Source: Arcticibacter sp. (GTDB lineage: Bacteria > Bacteroidota > Bacteroidia > 2-12-FULL-35-15). Taken from it: a stretch of 64,000 bases of DNA. Both the position numbers and the translations under genes were made by a program. The stretch's first letter is position 1; each line of letters starts with the position of its first letter. Shown piece by piece: positions 1 through 7,061 of the stretch. Under the pieces are notes generated by a model. The model did no database searches and was not told the origin of the DNA. It was given only the letters and a program-made list of their open reading frames with translations. Location of the stretch: assembly GCA_021155045.1 (NCBI GenBank), contig JAJNQB010000008.1:150342-214341 (forward strand), written 5' to 3'.

Positions 1-2
1 GT

Positions 3-161
3 GGTAATAAAATAAGTGAAAGTTATTATGTAAATGATAAATTAAATGGAAAATATACTAGATGGAACTCTTCTGGTATTGTGGAAAGTGATGGATTTTA
101 TAAAGACGATATTTTAGTGAGTACCCAATATTATAATTTGGATAACTCAACCAAAAAATAA
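3..161 (+). CDS. C-terminal fragment of a MORN-repeat protein
   Basis: The frame is open from the window edge to a TAA at 159-161 and gives 52 residues. It reads G-N-K-I-S-E-S-Y-Y then N-G-K-Y-T-R-W-N-S-S-G, the spacing of MORN repeats (Y..G..NG.Y..W...G), as in the YwqK-type proteins common in Bacteroidota. The start lies outside the window, so length and signal peptide are unknown. It converges on the minus-strand gene that ends at 237. Function cannot be assigned beyond a repeat protein. Confidence 0.55.
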   Translation, partial: GNKISESYYVNDKLNGKYTRWNSSGIVESDGFYKDDILVSTQYYNLDNSTKK

Positions 162-236
162 GGTTCTCTAAAACTAAATTTGATAACTATTTGTCAATAA
201 TTTTGTTGTAAGCAAAATAATCAGCCTAAAATACTA

Positions 237-722
237 CTACTCTGGCAATTCAAATTCTGTTTCCCAAATTTCTCCAGTTACATTGTTTTTTAACTTTACT
301 TTTAAATAGGAAAAATCACCTTTTTTTGTTACCCATCTATCTAAAATATTGCTTTCTGAATTTCCCTCAGGGTTATCTTTTGATTTTATTATATCACCTA
401 TTCTTACCATAAAAGGATATTTTATGGTCAATTTTTCATCTTCAGTTAGCACCATTTCGGTTCCAAGTTCAAAAATTATTTCTTCAAACTTTTCAGCAAG
501 TATTTCATCATTTATATCTTTTTGGGCTTCATCAGAAATACTAGCACTCCAGTCCAAAATTTTTTCAATGGCTAAATTGCGAAGTTTGTCTTGAATATAA
601 ACAGGAAAAGGAGAACGTATATGTTCACTATTGCTAAACCAAAAAGAGAAAGCAGCATCAATCATTCCTTGTTCAATATGAGTCTGAGAATTTAGTCTTT
701 GTTCTAATTCAATAATATTCAT
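237..722 (-). CDS. hypothetical protein, probable nitrate-regulon member
   Basis: A 161-residue soluble, acidic protein that I do not recognise. There is no signal peptide or membrane segment, and the C-terminal half reads like a beta-rich domain ending in E-I-W-E-T-E-F-E-L-P-E. I chose the ATG at 720-722. An in-frame extension of 13 residues upstream is less likely because it would overlap the promoter: a perfect TAnnTTTG -7 box sits at 739-746. Upstream of that is the same Fnr-like inverted repeat found before the nitrate genes (769-782), so the gene is probably expressed with them. It is a single gene, with ric as its upstream neighbour on the same strand. Confidence 0.8.
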   Translation of the reverse strand: MNIIELEQRLNSQTHIEQGMIDAAFSFWFSNSEHIRSPFPVYIQDKLRNLAIEKILDWSASISDEAQKDINDEILAEKFEEIIFELGTEMVLTEDEKLTIKYPFMVRIGDIIKSKDNPEGNSESNILDRWVTKKGDFSYLKVKLKNNVTGEIWETEFELPE

Positions 723-738
723 AACATTTATTTTGAAA

Positions 739-782
739 CAAATGTAAATCAAAGAGTCCAATAATCAAATGACAATTATCAG
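739..782 (-). promoter_or_regulatory. Fnr-like site plus -7 element, promoter of the 237-722 gene
   Basis: On the plus strand 769-782 reads ATGAC-aatt-ATCAG, a near-palindrome. The minus-strand -7 element TACATTTG occupies 739-746 and is a perfect match to TAnnTTTG. The two centres are 33 bp apart, as in six other promoters here. The predicted transcription start is near 734, about 12 nt before the ATG. The regulator is inferred to be one of the two Crp/Fnr proteins in the window. Confidence 0.65.
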
Positions 783-879
783 TTAAAATGATTTTTATTT
801 ACAACTAAAAGTAGTACAAAATAATAAAATTTTCTTAAAAATTACTACATACATTTTTAAGAAGAAAGAATTTTCTTAT

Positions 880-1602
880 TTATAATAATCGATTCTCTAG
901 TTCAGCAGCTTTGGGAAATAAAATGTTATTTTCTAAATGAATGTGCTGGTGCAAATCATCCTCAAACTCTTTTAACTTAGCATACGATACAAGAAAAGTG
1001 TTGCATGCATTTGTGGGTGCTGTATAATTTGAAGATAAACAACTGATTTCTTTCATGATATCTCCCACTACATCATGTTCATATTCCATCATATTAATCG
1101 GATTTTGAACTGTTCCAAATGGAGATGGTTCTATTTTCATTCCATTGCTATCGGCTTCTGATAAGTGTTTAATGTATGGAAATAGAACATCCTCCTCTTT
1201 GCACATGTGTCGATTTAATTCATCGGTAATTATTAAAAACAAATCGGCAATTTTTATTGTTTCTGGATTTTTTTCTCCATGAACTATGACTACCTTTTGC
1301 AAATACTCATTTATAATAGGTATTGCTTTATTCACATATCTATGATGTTGATTAATTATATAATCTGCCAAAAAACCCAAATCCCAACTATCATAATCAT
1401 TTATTGCTATTTTTTCTTTAGCAGACTCCTTTAGTTCCTTCTCAATTTTAACTACATCAAGTCCTTTTTCTTTACAAACACTAGTCAATGTTTTTTTTCC
1501 AGCACAACAAAAATCTAAACCATATTTTTTAAATACTTCGGCTTTTCTGAAATCCTTTTTTACCATTTCTCCAATGGTAGCTTCTGTTTCTTTTTTTTCC
1601 AA
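880..1602 (-). CDS. ric: iron-sulfur cluster repair di-iron protein Ric (ScdA/YtfE family)
   Basis: Repairs Fe-S clusters damaged by nitric oxide or oxidants, using a di-iron centre in the cytoplasm. The 240-residue product has the N-terminal DUF542 domain with its conserved pair C32-C33 (L-D-F-C-C-A-G) and then a hemerythrin-like helical domain with H..E..LFP motifs (E-E-D-V-L-F-P and H-L-E-N-N-I-L-F-P), the usual family length. The only start in frame that keeps DUF542 whole is a TTG at 1600-1602; the frame stays open upstream to 1686 with no ATG, so the true start is uncertain. An Fnr-like promoter lies at 1682-1725. Its place beside nitrate respiration fits defence against nitric oxide. 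Confidence 0.93.
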   Translation of the reverse strand: MEKKETEATIGEMVKKDFRKAEVFKKYGLDFCCAGKKTLTSVCKEKGLDVVKIEKELKESAKEKIAINDYDSWDLGFLADYIINQHHRYVNKAIPIINEYLQKVVIVHGEKNPETIKIADLFLIITDELNRHMCKEEDVLFPYIKHLSEADSNGMKIEPSPFGTVQNPINMMEYEHDVVGDIMKEISCLSSNYTAPTNACNTFLVSYAKLKEFEDDLHQHIHLENNILFPKAAELENRLL

Positions 1603-1681
1603 TTTAGGTTCTATTTGGGCAACATTTATAATTTCAATTGTTTCTATTTCGATATTCTTATATTCTGCTTCTGTAGCACAG

Positions 1682-1725
1682 CAAGATTAGGTTTTCTTAG
1701 AACATTAAACAATGAGCAAAATCAT
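1682..1725 (-). promoter_or_regulatory. Fnr-like site plus -7 element, promoter of ric
   Basis: The inverted repeat ATGAG-caaa-ATCAT lies at 1712-1725. The minus-strand -7 element TAATCTTG (7 of 8 to TAnnTTTG) lies at 1682-1689, with 33 bp between centres. The predicted start of transcription is near 1677, which leaves about 75 nt before the TTG start of ric, longer than at the other sites. Confidence 0.6.
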
Positions 1726-1788
1726 TTGAAAAGATTAGCCCTTATTAATTCATTGATTTCTATCATACTTTTTTTAAAAAGAGCCTTT

Positions 1789-1796
1789 TACTTTTG
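1789..1796 (+). promoter_or_regulatory. -7 element of a promoter divergent from ric
   Basis: TACTTTTG is a perfect TAnnTTTG match. Transcription would begin near 1801-1803, almost at the ATG (1805) of the small membrane protein. The Fnr-like site at 1712-1725 is about 82 bp upstream of that start, so shared control with ric is possible but not shown. Confidence 0.4.
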
Positions 1797-1804
1797 CGCT
1801 AGCA

Positions 1805-1978
1805 ATGGTTATTATTTACTTTTTTCTTTGGTTGGCAATGGCATTACTTGTCGGTTTTATATGTAATGGTGTGTTATTGAAAAAAAAAGGATTCATAAAG
1901 TTTTGTTTTTACTTTTTGGGTTTATCTTTTTTATTAGGAGTGATAATGCTATTCAATATTATTATTTCATTGGGTTGA
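1805..1978 (+). CDS. small two-helix membrane protein (57 aa)
   Basis: ATG at 1805 to TGA at 1976-1978 encodes 57 residues. The protein has two hydrophobic segments (about residues 2-25 and 33-55) joined by a basic turn K-K-K-G-F-I-K, the shape of a small inner-membrane protein. A second in-frame ATG at 1838 would give 46 residues and lose part of the first helix. A perfect -7 element lies just upstream. It is divergent from ric and convergent with the radical SAM gene. I do not recognise a family; coding status rests on the TM pattern, the promoter and a gap with no competing gene. Confidence 0.45.
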   Translation: MVIIYFFLWLAMALLVGFICNGVLLKKKGFIKFCFYFLGLSFLLGVIMLFNIIISLG

Positions 1979-2024
1979 AAAAATAAATCTTGACAAATAG
2001 CTTGCTAATTCTTTTAAGAGAAAT

Positions 2025-3065
2025 TTAAAAGGTTTCGCAATCCTTGCATAAATTAATTTCTTTCTTTTTCCCTTTCATAAATTTAGAAAGCATTTCTAAC
2101 CGTTTAGGTTTATTGTAAATTTCAAAAAGCGATTCTTTTAAAATATTTCCAATAACACCTTTTGAATTTAAATCGGCACAACAAACAGTAATATCACCAT
2201 TAGGTAGCAGCACAAGCTGATGCATTAAAAGACTACATCCGATTTTAAAATGTTTTTTCTTTTTATTTTTCAATTCCTCCACTTCCACATCTCCTCCCCA
2301 ATTATGTGCATACCTTAATTCATATCCATCAACAGTATTTAAGAGTTTTATAAATTCTTCGCTCATCCAATCTGTACTTAATTTATTTTCGTATTCAATT
2401 AGGCTAATTATACCTGTTGAAATGGGCTGTTTGCTTTTCTTATTTAGGTCGCAGAATACATTAATATTTTTAACAAACACATCCCATTTAGCCCTTTCCC
2501 TCATTTTCTCAAACTTTTCTTTCGTTCCTCCATCCATGCTAAATCTAATGTTGTCAAGTACATTTGCTTCAATAAGTGAAATAGCTTTTTTTTCATCCAA
2601 AATTGTTGCATTTGTTAATAGCGCAATTTTAGGGAAATGTAATTTGTTTTTTTTTGCAAAATCTTTAAACTTTTTAATAATTCCAAGCATTTCATCTAAG
2701 TTAGGATGCAGCAAAACTTCGCCAGCATTGTAAAGATGAATAGTTTTTACATTTTTAAATTTTGAATTTTTTAAAAAATCTACAAAAAAATGTCGTAATG
2801 TTTCTGCTGACATTCGAACTTTTAATTTATCGTGATCTAATGAACAGAGTTTGCATCGTAAATTACAATAGCTAACAAATTCAATATTAATTTCGGTTAT
2901 AGAAGTCCGGCTTTTTATTAATGACAGACTATAATAAAGCCAATAATTATATACATAAAATACACCTTGCATAAACTCAATAAATCTCCACATCAATGCA
3001 GTTTTTTTTATTCTTTGAACAACAAAGTTTTTAAACTGAAAAGAGTTAATCTTTAGTCCAATCAT
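2025..3065 (-). CDS. radical SAM/SPASM domain protein
   Basis: A 346-residue radical SAM enzyme. The SAM-binding [4Fe-4S] motif C-N-L-R-C-K-L-C supplies C67, C71 and C74. The C-terminal region has the cysteine spread of a SPASM domain (G-C-S-L-L-M, V-C-C-A-D, L-C-K-D-C), which would hold further Fe-S clusters. Such enzymes modify peptides or proteins or act on small substrates; the substrate here is unknown and no precursor peptide was found next door. It starts 23 nt after the thioredoxin-like gene and is probably cotranscribed with it from the Fnr-like promoter at 3711-3754. About 60 residues precede the radical SAM core, including a hydrophobic aromatic stretch that may contact the membrane. 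Confidence 0.85.
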   Translation of the reverse strand: MIGLKINSFQFKNFVVQRIKKTALMWRFIEFMQGVFYVYNYWLYYSLSLIKSRTSITEINIEFVSYCNLRCKLCSLDHDKLKVRMSAETLRHFFVDFLKNSKFKNVKTIHLYNAGEVLLHPNLDEMLGIIKKFKDFAKKNKLHFPKIALLTNATILDEKKAISLIEANVLDNIRFSMDGGTKEKFEKMRERAKWDVFVKNINVFCDLNKKSKQPISTGIISLIEYENKLSTDWMSEEFIKLLNTVDGYELRYAHNWGGDVEVEELKNKKKKHFKIGCSLLMHQLVLLPNGDITVCCADLNSKGVIGNILKESLFEIYNKPKRLEMLSKFMKGKKKEINLCKDCETF

Positions 3066-3088
3066 TTATTGATATCCTTAAATTTTAT

Positions 3089-3694
3089 TTATTTTTTTGC
3101 TGTCCATTCTGATATTAATTGAACTAACTCTGTTTCTAAAGCTAATCCCTTATTTTTAGCATATAAAAGATGTAGGTTCTTCACAAAATCATCGTGAGTT
3201 ACTTGTGGATTTGATAATTTATACTCGCTTACCTGTTTTGCAATTTCTGCTGGTCGTGGACCCCATTCGCCTATTAGTTCTTTTTGTTCATTTAAACAAA
3301 TTAACTTGGGAATAGATTTGGTTCCATTCGTTAAATGCATATTCATTATCTGTTCATTTTCATCTCTTAAAATTATGCTCAATTCAATTTTATTATTCAG
3401 CGTTGCTAATTTATTTATGATTGGTAAATTTTGAGCTGCATCTCCACACCAAGACTCTGCAATTACAATCCAAAAATATTTTTCTTTGATGGATTTCATC
3501 TTTTCAATACTAGAGAAAGAAAGCGTAAAAGTTTTGTCTATTCTTTTAATCCGCTGAGCGTTCATTTTTGTGGCTTCTTTCCGCTGCTCTGAATGTTCTA
3601 GTCCTGTACTCCCACCAGAGTCTGCTAATTGAAAAAGCATCTCTCTATATCTAGAATAATCAAATGGGTTAGTTAACTTATAAATATTATTCAT
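3089..3694 (-). CDS. thioredoxin-fold protein with single-cysteine WCGD site
   Basis: A 201-residue cytoplasmic protein. The core A-E-S-W-C-G-D-A-A (C83) is at the thioredoxin active-site position but has C-G-D in place of C-x-x-C, so a simple dithiol exchange is not possible. The later S-I-P-K-L-I matches the cis-proline loop of the fold. Proteins of this type are common in Bacteroidota and are usually annotated as thioredoxin family of unknown role. It heads a two-gene unit with the radical SAM gene and has an Fnr-like promoter, so a link to redox stress or nitrate respiration is likely but inferred. Confidence 0.8.
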   Translation of the reverse strand: MNNIYKLTNPFDYSRYREMLFQLADSGGSTGLEHSEQRKEATKMNAQRIKRIDKTFTLSFSSIEKMKSIKEKYFWIVIAESWCGDAAQNLPIINKLATLNNKIELSIILRDENEQIMNMHLTNGTKSIPKLICLNEQKELIGEWGPRPAEIAKQVSEYKLSNPQVTHDDFVKNLHLLYAKNKGLALETELVQLISEWTAKK

Positions 3695-3710
3695 TTCTTA
3701 TATTTTTTTG

Positions 3711-3754
3711 CAAAGTATAATATAAAGTAATTGTTATTGAATGATTTTAATCAC
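3711..3754 (-). promoter_or_regulatory. Fnr-like site plus weak -7 element, thioredoxin/radical SAM operon
   Basis: The inverted repeat ATGAT-ttta-ATCAC lies at 3741-3754. The TTTG part of the -7 element (plus-strand CAAA at 3711-3714) falls exactly where the 33-bp spacing rule places it, although the upstream TA is shifted by one base. Transcription is predicted to start near 3706, 12 nt before the ATG. Confidence 0.55.
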
Positions 3755-3841
3755 TCTTTTTTCAAAAACTTAAAATACGGTATTCACTATTATTTACTTT
3801 AAAAAAAGTTATGGAGAAACTGCCATTTTATCTTGATTTTA

Positions 3842-4846
3842 TTATCCACCTATAGCAACCATTGAGCGGTTATTCGTGTTGTTGACAGGATTAGAAATAT
3901 CTTCAAATGAATTCATTCCTGAACGCTTTTCTTTCTTATGAAGAATAGAATTATAAATCAAAGGGATAATATTCTGGTCGTTTCTAAGTGCAGTCAATAA
4001 ATCTGTTTCATTATTTGAAAACAAACAATTTTTAAGTTTGCCATCTGCGGTTAATCGGATCCTGTTACAGGTATCACAAAATGGATTTGTGATAGAACTT
4101 ATGATAGCAAAAGTTCCTTTAAAACCTGCTATTTTATAATTTTTGGATGTATCATTTTTTTTATCAACTAGTCTTAATAAACTATCATCGTATTTATTTT
4201 TAAGCGTGTTTATAATTTCATTGTAGGATACTCCTTTGCTCCAATTCCATTTGTTTCCATCAAAAGGCATAAACTCAATAAACCTGTAATGAACGTCATG
4301 ATTTCTAGTAAATTCAATAAAATTAATCAGTTCATCATCATTAACTCCCTTAATTAATACTGCATTTAGTTTAACATGAATACCATTGTTTATTAAAAGA
4401 TTAATGTTCGACATCACTTTTTCAAAATAATCTCTTCTTGTTATTTTATTAAATTTTTCTTTGTTTAACGTATCCAAACTTATGTTAAGAGATTTTATTT
4501 TCGCCTGTTTAAATACTTCTAAATATTTTTCAATTAAAATTCCGTTGGTAGTAAGCGATAATTCTATTGGCAATTTCCCTAACTCCAAAATAATTTCAGC
4601 AGCATCTTTTCTTACCAAAGGTTCCCCTCCTGTTAATCTAATTTTATTTATACCATGTGCAATAAATGTTTTGGCGATAGATAGTAACTCCTGCTTATTC
4701 ATATAGGAAGTGTTCTCTTTAAGAGAAATACCTTCCTCTGGCATACAATAAAAACATCTTAAATTACAACGTTCAGTTAAGGATATACGAAGATAATCAT
4801 GTACCCTTCCAAAGGAGTCGGCAATATGGTTTTCTGAGCTAATCAT
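3842..4846 (-). CDS. moaA: GTP 3',8-cyclase MoaA
   Basis: A radical SAM enzyme that converts GTP to (8S)-3',8-cyclo-7,8-dihydro-GTP, the first step of molybdenum cofactor synthesis. At 334 residues it has the usual length. The SAM cluster motif C-N-L-R-C-F-Y-C gives C27, C31 and C34. The C-terminal cluster motif N-P-F-C-D-T-C-N-R-I-R is followed by a third Cys (K-N-C-L-F). The protein ends in the conserved Gly-Gly tail. It begins 1 nt after the hemerythrin gene, so the pair is an operon under the promoter at 5535-5578. NarG needs this cofactor, which explains its place here; the other moa/moe genes are not in the window. Confidence 0.96.
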   Translation of the reverse strand: MISSENHIADSFGRVHDYLRISLTERCNLRCFYCMPEEGISLKENTSYMNKQELLSIAKTFIAHGINKIRLTGGEPLVRKDAAEIILELGKLPIELSLTTNGILIEKYLEVFKQAKIKSLNISLDTLNKEKFNKITRRDYFEKVMSNINLLINNGIHVKLNAVLIKGVNDDELINFIEFTRNHDVHYRFIEFMPFDGNKWNWSKGVSYNEIINTLKNKYDDSLLRLVDKKNDTSKNYKIAGFKGTFAIISSITNPFCDTCNRIRLTADGKLKNCLFSNNETDLLTALRNDQNIIPLIYNSILHKKEKRSGMNSFEDISNPVNNTNNRSMVAIGG

Positions 4847-4847
4847 T

Positions 4848-5516
4848 TTAGTGTTTATGCATTTCCTTTTCTATTGCTTCAAACTCTTCTTTGCTAAGAT
4901 ATTTTTGCGCAAGAGGAAATAATGTAAAATCTTCTCTATAGATGTGTAATTTTAATAATTCTATTAATTCTCTGGCATTTTCACAAGCGGTATCAAGAAT
5001 AAAAAGCCTCGAACCCTCATCTTTAATTCTTGTTGCTAATCCTAACAAATTAAATGAAAGTGCACCTAATTGAATAAACTTCACATGGTCATCTTCCATT
5101 ACATCAATTGCTGTTACAGGATGTTCTCCTTTACTATGCTCTCCAGCCTCTAATAGTTTTTTGTTTAAAATTGGGAACAATGTTTTTTCTTCTTTCCTAT
5201 TGTGTTCCAACAACTCCTCGTCAAAATATTTAAAAAATTTACCGAAAATTTCATTTATTTTTTGGTCTACCTTATAGCCATTTGTTTTGAACTGCACCAA
5301 GGCTTTTTCAAATTCTTCCACTTGGGCAACTGCATCTTTATGCTCATTTACAAATGTTTGAAGCGGTTTATCCAAACTTTCAAAAGATGCATCTATCTTT
5401 CCTGGTTGTTCGTAAGCTGATGGAGGATCCATCGGTGAATGTTCACTATCCTCTAATCCTTTTTCAGCATTCCTTTTTACCGGATCTGTTTTTGCTAATT
5501 TTTTTAAGTCTATCAT
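4848..5516 (-). CDS. hemerythrin HHE domain protein
   Basis: A 222-residue protein with a predicted four-helix hemerythrin-like core after a polar N-terminal tail of about 45 residues. Likely di-iron ligands are in the N-E-H, H-N-R-K-E-E-K-T-L-F-P, D-D-H and H-I-Y-R-E-D-F-T-L-F-P motifs. Proteins of this type bind oxygen or nitric oxide or sense them. The start is the ATG at 5514-5516; a TTG seven codons upstream lies on the -7 element and would precede the predicted transcription start. It is cotranscribed with moaA and has an Fnr-like promoter, which points to a role in nitrate or nitric oxide metabolism. Confidence 0.87.
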   Translation of the reverse strand: MIDLKKLAKTDPVKRNAEKGLEDSEHSPMDPPSAYEQPGKIDASFESLDKPLQTFVNEHKDAVAQVEEFEKALVQFKTNGYKVDQKINEIFGKFFKYFDEELLEHNRKEEKTLFPILNKKLLEAGEHSKGEHPVTAIDVMEDDHVKFIQLGALSFNLLGLATRIKDEGSRLFILDTACENARELIELLKLHIYREDFTLFPLAQKYLSKEEFEAIEKEMHKH

Positions 5517-5534
5517 AAGCGTTATGTTTTGTTG

Positions 5535-5578
5535 CAAATAACGATATTAAAAACACATTAAAATATGACAGATATCAT
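5535..5578 (-). promoter_or_regulatory. Fnr-like site plus weak -7 element, hemerythrin-moaA operon
   Basis: The inverted repeat ATGAC-agat-ATCAT lies at 5565-5578. The plus-strand CAAA at 5535-5538 (minus TTTG) sits exactly 33 bp away centre to centre, with the upstream TA missing (6 of 8). The predicted start of transcription near 5530 rules out the upstream TTG as a start codon. Confidence 0.6.
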
Positions 5579-5642
5579 CCCTATTTAAAATGAGAGTCTG
5601 TTTTTAAAATTTTACTCTAAAAAACTCAATCTTTTATTTATT

Positions 5643-5676
5643 AAAAAGCTTCGAAAAAAACATTTCGAAGCTTTTT
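5643..5676 (-). terminator. intrinsic terminator after the porin gene
   Basis: Perfect stem AAAAAGCTTCGAAA / TTTCGAAGCTTTTT with a short loop. It is followed by a T-rich tract when read on the minus strand and lies 20 nt beyond the porin stop codon. Confidence 0.8.
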
Positions 5677-5695
5677 AAAATTTGCTGTGATTATA

Positions 5696-7027
5696 TTATT
5701 TACTCAAAAAAACGGGTTTAAATGAAATCATTACATAAGCCCAATTATTTGTTTGGTCTGTTCTTCCATCTCCTTTGTAATCTTTAATCCCTTTTACAAA
5801 TCCAAGTGTTTCAGATGTTAAGTAATGTGAATAACCAGCTGTAAGATTTACCCCGCCTTTTAATTTATAATTAAAAGTTAAATCGATTTCGTTTCCCAAA
5901 CTAGCATCTTTAGCCGTATAATTACCCGTTTTAGATAGTTCTTTTGTATCCAAAACATCAGCAGCTGTCAGAAAATGATGGAAATCAAGACCCACATTCC
6001 ATTTTTCTGCTTTGTATTTAAAACGTATAATAACATCTTGTAAACCCACATTATTTAGGTGGTTTCCAACATAATAATAATCCATATAACCATTGAACTT
6101 ATGATTTGTTCCAAACACAGGATTAAATGCATGATTTACATCTTTATACGCTGTAGTTGTATCTGTTTGACTTTGTCCAGAAAGATATTCATAGCCCAAA
6201 CCGAACGTAAATTTTTCTTTTAAAGTATAAGCCGCATCAAAAGCCACATTCATTGCATTTACTTTTCTTGGTGCATTTTTACTTGAATAGGCTCCCATCT
6301 CATCTCCCATTTGATAATAAAAATTTAGCCCTGCAAACAATGGTTTCGTTTTATACTCAATTCTTGTTCCTGCTGTGGTAATATAACGTGTACTATTAAC
6401 AGATACAGGAGATTGTTTTCCAACATTTAAAGCTAATAAACTAATATTTAAAGATTTTATTTGTTTGTTTAACCATAGATATTGCATTTCTTTATATGTA
6501 CCTAAGGTAGATGCAGTTGCAACTGAACTAATGTTATCCTGATTATAAGCTACTCCAAAATGAGCCGCAAAAGTAGTATCAGTAAATTTCAATAAGAAAG
6601 CATCATGGCTTCTGGCTTGTTGTGCCCAATCAACGGCACCCAGAATTCGCTGATCGTCATAGTTTAATTCTTGACGCCCTAATTTCATTGATATTTTTTT
6701 ATTAAAATTATATTCCGCCCACCCTTCATGAATACCATAAGTATTGACATCATACGTATTTAATTGTGCTTGATTCCCCCACACTCGGATATCCTGAACT
6801 ACAATGCCAACACTAACTTTTTCGCTTTTATAACCAAAATTTAGACGGGTTCGTTGTTGTACAAACTGAGCAGATTTTTGTAATGTATCAATTGGTGTTC
6901 CAAAACCATGGCGGTATTCAAACCGTGGGCGAATCTCGCCTGTTAAAGTTGTTTGAGCATTTGATATGCTATAGTTAGATGATAGTATTATAGCTAATGC
7001 TACACTTTTTTTAATTATTGTTTTCAT
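5696..7027 (-). CDS. alginate-export-type outer membrane porin
   Basis: A 443-residue outer-membrane beta-barrel with a signal peptide ending near S-N-A-Q (residues 22-25). The mature start L-T-G-E-I-R-P-R-F-E-Y-R and the K-L-G-R-Q-E-L-N-Y-D-D-Q-R-I motif match the alginate export / AlgE-like barrel family, which in Bacteroidota often accompanies respiratory clusters. Alternating hydrophobic and polar strands run to the C-terminus. It follows narK by 34 nt and ends at a clear terminator, so it is probably the last gene of the narK operon. A role in letting nitrate or nitrite cross the outer membrane is inferred from context only. Confidence 0.8.
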   Translation of the reverse strand: MKTIIKKSVALAIILSSNYSISNAQTTLTGEIRPRFEYRHGFGTPIDTLQKSAQFVQQRTRLNFGYKSEKVSVGIVVQDIRVWGNQAQLNTYDVNTYGIHEGWAEYNFNKKISMKLGRQELNYDDQRILGAVDWAQQARSHDAFLLKFTDTTFAAHFGVAYNQDNISSVATASTLGTYKEMQYLWLNKQIKSLNISLLALNVGKQSPVSVNSTRYITTAGTRIEYKTKPLFAGLNFYYQMGDEMGAYSSKNAPRKVNAMNVAFDAAYTLKEKFTFGLGYEYLSGQSQTDTTTAYKDVNHAFNPVFGTNHKFNGYMDYYYVGNHLNNVGLQDVIIRFKYKAEKWNVGLDFHHFLTAADVLDTKELSKTGNYTAKDASLGNEIDLTFNYKLKGGVNLTAGYSHYLTSETLGFVKGIKDYKGDGRTDQTNNWAYVMISFKPVFLSK

Positions 7028-7061
7028 AACTTATTTTTTTTAGTTTTTTATACAATTTTAT

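Noticed and set aside
1615..1866. Open frame of 83 codons on the plus strand across the ric upstream region
   Set aside because: Its hydrophobic look comes from reading opposite to a Glu-rich frame; it crosses the ric promoter and ends within the better-supported 1805-1978 frame.
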